Below are positions 10,514 through 18,633 of a stretch of DNA of 64,000 bases, in pieces. Origin of the DNA: Owenia fusiformis (taxonomy: Eukaryota; Annelida; Polychaeta; Sabellida; Oweniidae); contig CAIIXF020000003.1 in NCBI GenBank assembly GCA_903813345.2, positions 6,473,815 through 6,537,814 of the forward strand, read 5' to 3'. The notes beneath the pieces are model-generated. The model was given only the letters and a program-made list of their open reading frames with translations. It made no database searches and was not told where the DNA came from. The position numbers were made by a program, and so were the translations under genes. Within the stretch, counting starts at the first letter, position 1. Each line of letters begins with the position of its first letter.

Positions 10514-10665
10514 AATCTTAAATCAGCTTTGAACTTCTGAAAACTTATTAGATGATTTTGAAAAGAAAATTATCAGTCTAAACAGTATTTGTTATGTTAT
10601 TGGAAGTTGTAAGAATTTGTTACAGACACCACCTGCCAATCATAAACCTTTTTTTGACCTTGAAA

Positions 10666-10681
10666 AGGTCAATGAAGGTCA
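10666..10681 (+). promoter_or_regulatory. DR4-type AGGTCA pair 3
   Basis: AGGTCA-atga-AGGTCA, preceded by an inverted TGACCT, so an everted pair is also present. Confidence 0.3.
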
Positions 10682-10857
10682 AATCTTAATCTAAAGTCAG
10701 ATTTGAACTTCTGAAAACTTCTGAAAAACAAATTGAAGAGTTTGTTACAGCCGCCAACTACCAACCGCTGTCACAAAAAAACGGAAACCATAACAATATG
10801 TGACCACTTTTTGATAGTGAACACCTACCAATCTTGAACACTTTTGGTTAGTTCCCA

Positions 10858-11145
10858 CTAGCGGATCTGGGGGGGGGCCTAGGGCCTAGGGCCCCCCTCC
10901 TTTGGTAGGCCCAGAAATAAAAAATTGGGCCCAGAAAAAAATTTGGGCCAAAAAAGGCCTTAAGGCCCCAAAGAGTGGGCCTATTTGGTCATTACTGGGC
11001 CTTTTAAGGCCTTACTTTTAATTTCAGGCCAAATTTGGAAGAAAATAGGCCTCAAAATTTCAAAATTTGGGCCTACTTTGGGGTTTTAGGTTTTTAGGGG
11101 AAGTTTTTTTCTATGAACTGAAATTTGGGCCCCCCTCCCTTATCG
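10858..11145. repeat. G/C-rich 'gggcccag' low-complexity repeat with imperfect inverted ends
   Basis: Starts agcggatctgggggggg and ends ggcccccctcccttatcgg, whose reverse complement resembles the start. The interior is made of gggcccagaaa and aaggcctt-like words. It probably derives from a dispersed inverted-repeat element. Confidence 0.5.
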
Positions 11146-11286
11146 GTTCATTGACTCATATGTTATGACCGAATGGGCGGATGTTAAATATATGAGGGAT
11201 CATGCCTTGAAAGCATGAATGTAAAAAAATTTCTGTTGATTCAAATGATGTCACATTATTCACAGATTTGGTGGATAAATAACTTA

Positions 11287-11628
11287 AACGCCATTCAACG
11301 ATCATGGACCAGTGTCAAAATATATTTAAGTTTGGATATTTCATCAAGACTTACATCTATTTTTATTAGCCTATCTACAAAGAAACCCCCTAGATAAACA
11401 TTATTTCAGCTGATATTCCTCTTGAAACATGGTGGATCTTAAAAATATAAAAGTGGATTTCCCCTTTTTGATGCTTTGAACTGAATTTACACCTCTTAAT
11501 GCTGAAATTGATAGTGTATCCGTACATTTTAAGAAAATAGGTATGTCAAAAAGATGTTAAGCCAAATGTTGCCTTGAGAGCTTAGAAAAAGTAAAAATTT
11601 TCCTATTTTCTTTGTTACCCCTATGAAA
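11287..11628 (+). mobile_element. Dispersed repeat, copy 1 (inverted partner at 16605-16960)
   Basis: Over about 340 nt this matches the reverse complement of 16605-16960 with scattered differences. Shared words include catggaccagtgtcaaaata, aagaaaccccctagata and catggtggatcttaaaaata. No coding potential. The ends of this copy are more decayed than those of its partner. Confidence 0.8.
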
Positions 11629-13466
11629 TGAAAACTGGATTTTCTGATACTGGATATTGATTATGATGTATTTTCATTATATCACACATAGGCTTCTTAT
11701 ATACAAAGGAAAATGTACAGAAATTGTGACCTGCTTTTATTCAAATGCCTTCAGTTTGTATAATTAACCAGTCAAAAACACATCCCTAATTAACATTGAC
11801 ATTCCCCTTAGGCCTAGCAATGACAACTCTGAATGTCAATAGAAATTTGATATCTGTTTGTTTTTAAGACCTTATTATTAGTGAAATAAAACCCTGCAAT
11901 GATATATTTTTGTAAGTTTTGTCAAGTACATATATGTAGATGTATGACTGTTTATCCTGAACAAAACAATGGAAAATTAAAATTAATGCAATTCAACCCG
12001 CGCTACCCGGAGCACCATAATTTACTTGCATACAAGGTGCAGGTGATTCCCTTAATTCTAAATCAGATAACTGACCCAATTTAATGAAGAAATCATCTTT
12101 GTTACAGATACATATACAGGGTGTCCCATATGTTTAAATAATTTTGCTAAGAACAATCAAATCTTGTATGTTGCTTACTTTCTTAGGGGCAGAACATTAT
12201 GAAAGACCTTTCTAGCTTAAAAGCCTATTTTGAAAATTGGGCCTATTTTTAGAATAATTGGACCTATTTACAAAATTGAGGCCTATTTTCCTCAGTCTTC
12301 TGTCATTTGCATATCCTGCTGATAAGTCTTAATCTCATTTAATTGAAGTAATAAATCAGTTCCTAGTCTTCTACTTATAGGCACTTAGCTGCTTGCTTAA
12401 TTACATATATGTACATAATGTCACATCCGTAAATCTGTTTTTTATTGATTTCAAAAAGCCCATAGAATACTTTGACAAGAGCAAAAAAATAATATAGGTA
12501 TAACGTCATCCTCTGCGTTTGTCAGTTAATCAACTGATAAAACCTACTCCAAATAAATAATATATAAATATTATGAATTATTAAAATAGGCACAGGAAAG
12601 CATGAGTCACTAAGGCTGTTGCCTAGGATTTGAAGAATTTTTTTTTACGTTTTTTCTGTTGGAACTTTAAAATTTTTTAAATCTAATGATAGTAAGTTGG
12701 ATTACCTTAAACTCAAATTAACCTCATCATTTCAAATTTACCCCACCTATTGTAAGATCCTGGCTATGCTCTTGATTTAAATAAAAGCTGGGTGCAATCT
12801 CTGTAATGTTTTCCTTTGTATATAAGAAGTCCATGGTGTACTAGTACTTTGAAATTAGTGGTATAATGAATCGATGATATAATGAAGACATCATTCATGT
12901 CATTATCAGAGAATCCAGTTTTCAATTCAGCTTTATTGTAGGTATAATAAATCCACCTAATCTGTGAAGAATATAACATAGAAAATTTTACCTATGATAT
13001 GATGACATCTGCTAACTGTTACAAGTTAATGCTACTGATTTTACAACAAAGCAAGTCCTCATCATTACCCTTTGCATTTGTTTGACTGCACTTCTAAAAG
13101 AGAGCTTCGTCTTCAGGTAGTTTATAACTAGACTCTGCGCGCAGGATACCTACCTCATCATCTGATCACTATTTACTTTACTCTCAAACTTAAAGATGGT
13201 AAACACAATAACAAGTTTTTTGTACCTGTACATGCATTTCCCTTTTTGTTTAAACACACAGATTAGCATAAAGGTCCTTGATTGAATACCTCCAGTAACT
13301 CAAGCACTGAGACAAGTAGGCTGTCCTGCACCCACATGAAAATTCTTTTGCACCCACCACATGGAATTCTTTTAAAAAAATTGTTGACTTTTGCACCCAC
13401 TTGTCCATCATGAAAAAGTATTGTTAGAACACAGACCCTGAACAAGCGTAGATGATTAAATCATAA
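11629..13466. other. Intergenic DNA without recognised genes
   Basis: AT-rich; the 12200-12300 part has repeated ggcctatttt words. No exon, RNA gene or clear transposon was recognised. Confidence 0.5.
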
Positions 13467-13468
13467 TA

Positions 13469-13970
13469 CTGTAAAACGGGTAATTTTGACACCGGAAAAT
13501 TTTAGCGATTTTTCTATTTTAGGGGGTTTTAATGCAGGAAATTTTAGCGAAATGAAGATTAATCTTTAAAAAATCAAATTAGCGAAATGCATTAGAAATT
13601 TTATCATTTATGGCAGAAGAATGAATAACGGACATGACAGAGGAATTATCAAAATGTAAGACTTCTAACGCACATGGTATTGGTCCAAACTACTGTAATC
13701 TCATCTGACTAATCACAAAATCACGGTAGCATTTAAATACATACGATTTAAAAATATTTACCTTTTTCAAATTACAAACCGGAAGTCGAGCACTGAACGA
13801 AAAGCTCCTTAAATACTAGTATTCATGTAGTTTCCCGGGAATTTGCAAATTTTAGCGCCCGGTTTATTTTAACCCCGGTTTATTTTAGCGAATTGAATTT
13901 TTAGCGAAACTATAGCGATCGCTAACAATCGCTAACAAATTACCCCTCGCTAACATTACCCGTTTTACAG
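13469..13970. mobile_element. TA-flanked short inverted-repeat transposon (MITE), family C
   Basis: Ends CTGTAAAACGGGTAAT and its exact reverse complement, flanked by TA at 13467-13468 and 13971-13972. Subterminal TTTAGCGA repeats occur at both ends. Read on the minus strand, the interior block CCCGGGAA...CAGTGC...CTTCCGGTTTGT aligns with the block in element 3246-3729, so the two are related. Length 502 bp. Confidence 0.88.
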
Positions 13971-13972
13971 TA

Positions 13973-15008
13973 TGTGATACCCACCCTGTTAGCTCATTAT
14001 ACCTTGGATGAGTTATTATTGTCTTCATCCTAGACTTTACTTAGATAATTGAAGGGTGGACAACTGGACATACTGCACATATAGTGCCTGCAATGGGAGG
14101 GGGTCTTTCAGGCGGTAGTGCTTACCTAAGATAATTCTTATATTATGGTACACAACTTTATGAACCATATCCCATTATCTTCAGATTTTGAAAATGATGA
14201 TATATTGTAAGAGAGGCCCAAAATTGCAATACATGATGCATATGGTGCAAGACTTCACTATTCCTAACCATTGCATGATGCAAGACTTACCAAGATTACT
14301 GGGTTTTGAGATGACATTGCAAGTTTATCAAGGTCATTATATTTATTTATTGACCGGATTATCCAGTTCAATCCAGTTCAATCAACATTTTTATTTGCTG
14401 AGTCATGCTGATCTCATTAATCTACCAGTATTATACAGGTCAAAGAACACAATAAACATTCGAATACTGTACTCCCTCTTTAAAAATAGACTGTTGACTC
14501 AACTAAAGGCTATGACAATGCATTGGAAATGAGCATTTTTGCTTTAATTTATAATTAAAATTTTATCCATGTTGCAAACGGAATGCCTCTGTCCCAAATG
14601 AATATGTGTGATAAAATAATTTTTTCTTCAGCTGATTTAATTTTTAAAGCTAGAAAACAAACACATATGTTTTGTGGATAGAATCTCATAATTTCCAGAA
14701 TCTTGAGAAAACACAATTTCGCTGCTATTAAATTTCACAATAGACTTAAAAGTTCAGTTTTATCACAAGGACCATAGTCATGTGCTCGGTTTATTGACCC
14801 TGGCTCTGTAACTGTCAGCTGGCTAAACTAAAAACTCTTAATTTTCTAGACTGTTGTTTCACACTCGTGTAAATATTTTTTTTAAATGAGGTATGCACTT
14901 GATATTTGCAGGCTTCTAAAAGCAGTAGTACATGTACCACTTTAGAAGAATCTGAGAGCAATACAAAAATATTGATCAAACTCAATTTGATGTTCAGTTG
15001 GTTTACTT
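13973..15008. other. Intergenic DNA without recognised genes
   Basis: No exon or repeat structure that I can support. A 114-codon open frame near 14188-14532 has no recognisable features. Confidence 0.5.
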
Positions 15009-15010
15009 CC

Positions 15011-15597
15011 TGCGAAAGCTATTTGGATTTTGATATAATAGCTTTCCCACGGAGCATTTGGACAGCTCAGTGATCGTGACCTTTGAAATCGAATTAAGTA
15101 GATCCGCGGCTTACTTTTGGTCTCTAACTGTGTCTTACATCAGTATCATCAATCCGTGTAAGTATTGGAGCGCTGGAGTACTTCTTTTTCGATCAAGACT
15201 TGTAATTGTTAGGTCGAGTGAATCGTTTTACTGCCAAATTCCAATATGGCGGTTTCTGCTCGGACATTTTCGTAAATCTCCGGAGGTTGTCCGAACCTAA
15301 CTAATTCTCAAAATTCATTTCGTTCGTTGCGTATCTCGCACCTAGCAAACCGCCATATTGGAAATAGGTCTGTAAAACTTTAACTCGATGAACAATTTAC
15401 AAGTCTTGATCGAAAAAGAAGTACTCCAGCGCTCCAATACTTACATGGATTGATGATACTGATGTAAGACACAGTTAGAGACCAAAAGTAAGCCGCGGAT
15501 CGACTTAATTCAGTTTCAAAGGTCACTATTGATCAGCTGTTCACTTCTCCGTTTGAGAGCCATAAGTTTCAAAATCTAACATGGCTCTCGAAGTGAG
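15011..15597. mobile_element. Large foldback (inverted repeat) element with nested hairpins
   Basis: The left arm, about 15011-15263, matches the reverse complement of the right arm, about 15345-15597. Shared words include gatccgcggc, acttttggtctctaactgtg, ggagcgctggagtacttc and ccaatatggcggttt. The spacer is about 80 nt. Each outer end is itself a small hairpin (right: gagagccat...atggctctc; left: gaaagctat...atagctttc). It is richer in CpG than its surroundings. Confidence 0.85.
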
Positions 15598-15695
15598 TAA
15601 CAGTTGGTCCTTTGATTGCTTATCTTTCAAATTCAAAGTTGTCGGAATTATGAATCTGACTTGCTGTACATAATCGATGCCTGTATGTTCTACTA

Positions 15696-15809
15696 GCCCT
15701 GTAAAGGACTCTCAATTTGTCGTTCAAATCTGATAACGACAAATTGAGAGTTGATCGATTGATTTCAAATCTGAAATCTCATAATGACAAATCGAGTCCT
15801 TTACAGGGC
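15696..15809. mobile_element. 114-bp palindromic TA-flanked mini-element
   Basis: Starts GCCCTGTAAAGGACTC and ends GAGTCCTTTACAGGGC, exact inverted 16-mers, with TA at 15694-15695 and 15810-15811. Inside is a second perfect hairpin: CTCTCAATTTGTCGTT, a 10-nt loop, then AACGACAAATTGAGAG. Far too short to code for anything. Confidence 0.88.
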
Positions 15810-15811
15810 TA

Positions 15812-16604
15812 ATGTAGGAAACATTTTGGGCATCTAAAAAATAAGTGGCTGTTTTCGGCATCTCAATTGGGACTTATGAGGCCGTAGAAGGTAAATCATG
15901 GGCCCAATACAAGGCTACAAGTTAATCATCAGCTGAATGGAAAGAAGCTTAGAAAACAGACATGAGGGCTTAACCGAGGGCCTGATATTCAGTTATTAAA
16001 CTAACAAGAACAAAATACAACCTACTTTTTTCAGTCCGTACTGTTTCAGTTCAATTAGTTTCGTTTCAATCTCGCCATGCCTTCCAGATAAGTCATGTAA
16101 TTTTTCAAAATCCGATTGCACTTGAAATCCAAAGGCAAGAATATGTCCAAAATTTCAAACGTTTCTCTTCCGTTCTTTTGCAGCTTATTCTGCAACTCTC
16201 GCGTGTAGTATTACTATAAATACCATAGTCTTGCATCATTAGCCAACAGCTGATCACCGAGTGATCCCATGCAATCATAAATTGCGAAAGACAAGTTAAT
16301 TTTATGCAGTTTCGCAATACTTCAATTCCGGGTTATTTCCCAATATTTATTATGAAAACGAGGCTATAACAGAATTCCCACTTGGGATTCCGCTTTAAGA
16401 GATGGTCTTTCCCGTTGAATGTCAGATTTCAGTATTAATAATAATTAGTATTCAAATTACTTGCCAATTATGCTGTAAATTGCTGTGATATTGCATGCAT
16501 TGCTGTATAAGTAATTAGAATAATCTTCATTCTTTAATAATTCATGTACACTATTGTTACATATAATTGATTGTGCATGAGTGATTGTGCCATGACCTCT
16601 AGTT
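15812..16604. other. Intergenic stretch with a CpG-richer segment (about 16080-16330)
   Basis: CpG words (ctcgcg, tccgtt, accgag, ttcgcaa) are denser here than in neighbouring DNA. A short minus-strand frame (about 16145-16030) gives FEKLHDLSGRHGEIETKL and could end in a GTAGGT donor, but no family is recognised. It may be a 5' UTR exon or promoter of a flanking gene, or an old repeat. Confidence 0.25.
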
Positions 16605-16960
16605 TAAAGGGGCAATAAGGCTTGTAGAGAGAAAATAGGAAAATTTTAACTTTTTCTGAGCTATCAAGGCAACAGTTGGCTTAACATCTTCTTCGACATA
16701 CCTATTTTCTTAAAATGTATGGATAAACTATCAATTTCGGTATTAAAAAGAGTAAATTCAGTTCAAAGCTTCAAAAAGGGGACGTCCACTTTTATATTTT
16801 TAAGATCCACCATGTTTCAAGAGGAATATGAGCTGAAATAATGATTATCTAGGGGGTTTCTTTGTAGAAAATAAAAATAGATGTTAGTCTTGATAAAATA
16901 TCCAAATTTAAATATATTTTGACACTTGTCCATGATTGTCGAATGGCCCCTCTGCACTAC
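16605..16960 (-). mobile_element. Dispersed repeat, copy 2 (inverted relative to 11287-11628)
   Basis: Ends taaaggggcaataagg and cgaatggcccctctgc form imperfect inverted termini (GGGGC(A/C)AT), so this is probably a short non-autonomous DNA transposon of about 350 bp. Confidence 0.78.
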
Positions 16961-18105
16961 TTGTTAAACAAACCTCTAGTATGTATTCAACAGACTGACT
17001 CAATTAGAGGAACCATTTCTTCAATAAAATAAACATTACAAAAATTCAATTAAGTGATAAGGTACAATTAAATGCAATAAAAAGTAACACAGCATATTGT
17101 CATGCAGAAATAAAGCTAAAGTTGAAGTAACAAATGTGCAAATTAATTTTACCCAATCAGCCATTATGAATAGCACTTCCTATGTAAACAAATATTTAGA
17201 ATTACCAAACTTTATATAGGTGGCTTAATAGACTGAATATATTCAGACTAAATAGTATAGTCTACCATGACCTCATTAGACTAAGTAAAATGACTACAGT
17301 ATTTACAGTCTAATTTCGTTATGGATCAATTTTTTGACTGATATTAAGTTTTTTAACTTCACTGTTTTGAAAAGGTTTGGAGACGACACTCACATTAAAA
17401 AATTATATTAAAATTATAAATTGGCTCAATTTCTATTTGTAATTGTACAGGAGTATTATGGCTCATTGTATTTTCTCATTTGCAATATAAATTCAAAAGT
17501 AGAGGCTAAGTTTTTGATTAATTGTATATTATTACATTATAATAGCATTTTAAGTGAATAGAAGAAGGAATAAAATATGAATGAAGAAATATCAATCTTG
17601 TTATTTATTTATGAATTCCTATTGGAGTATTACATTGTGAGTTTTCCTGGACCAATAATTTCCAATTTTGTGCGGGATCCCATTATACCTTTATATAAGT
17701 AGCTGGTCCAGTTGATCAATCCCATTTATTATGTGTTTGATCTTATACAGTAACACAAAAGTCAGAATGGATTAGCATTAGATTAACCAGATTATCAGAT
17801 TAACAGATTAATAGTATTTTGCATTATCACCATGAACAGTTGGTGCTTGTTCACGTTGTTATAGCCAAGTTTAGCAGAGTCTTTTTCATATATATTTTAG
17901 CACATTCTTTTATATTTTATTTGTTTTGAAATGTGACAAAACTTACTTGATTTATTAATGGATTATAAAATATACTTCTTGGAATACATGTATTTACAAA
18001 TGAACTGGTATCAACTGAAACCTATAGCACTATGGGAGGAAACCCCATAATGGTTGTGGATTATGAAAATGGATATATTTGAGATGAGGACTAGCTGGAT
18101 TGACA
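16961..18105. other. Upstream flank of the MATCAP-like gene
   Basis: AT-rich; no exon recognised. It should include the promoter and 5' UTR of the plus-strand gene, but no motif is convincing. Confidence 0.45.
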
Positions 18106-18633
18106 ATGCCACTTAAACATGACTTATTACCAAGTCTGCTCAAAAGAGAAAAGACAACACATTGCAAAGTTATAGCGACCAAAAGGAAAAAGAAATCCAC
18201 AAAGCAAACTCATTCTACTAAATCTCCAAGAGGCAATAAAAATGGCACTAAAACTTCAAATCTGAATGTTACTATAACTCCTTTAGATAATATCTCAACG
18301 GCACAATCAAAAAGGACAACCAAAAGTGCTCCAACAGGTTCAAAGCACAATGGGGCACAACCTAAAAACAATCAGAGCGCAATCAACCTTCCGAGGGTTA
18401 AACAAAGGCCTGCAACTACAGCAATGTTTCACCCTGAAACACAATCAGAGTTAAAAAAGAAACGATCAGTATCATTGCTTAACTCTTTGAAGCCTGCCAA
18501 CTTGGAAATTGAGAAATTAAGGTTCTTGCAATCACAGAACTTTGAGTATGAGCCACAATTTGTTTACAGATATCCAATTAGACGATCTGCGAAGCATAAA
18601 TTCAGCAAAGCATCGGATAGGTTTATATTTCAG
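18106..18633 (+). CDS. MATCAP-like exon 1
   Basis: Encodes residues 1-176: a basic N-terminus and the start of the catalytic domain, ending SDRFIFQ. The donor is CAG|GTAAGT, and its last 8 exonic bases (tatttcag) resemble the repeat unit that fills the start of intron 1. Confidence 0.88.

Larger units (their letters stand above)
10190..10760. repeat. Degenerate ~120-bp tandem repeat with AGGTCA direct pairs
   Basis: Four to five diverged copies containing ggtcaaatct(c/t)aaatc, agtcagatttgaacttctgaaaa and gaagcaagttgaaaa, then gacctttt-ttgacc. Three copies contain two AGGTCA hexamers four bases apart: 10368-10383, 10498-10513 and 10666-10681. Confidence 0.85.
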
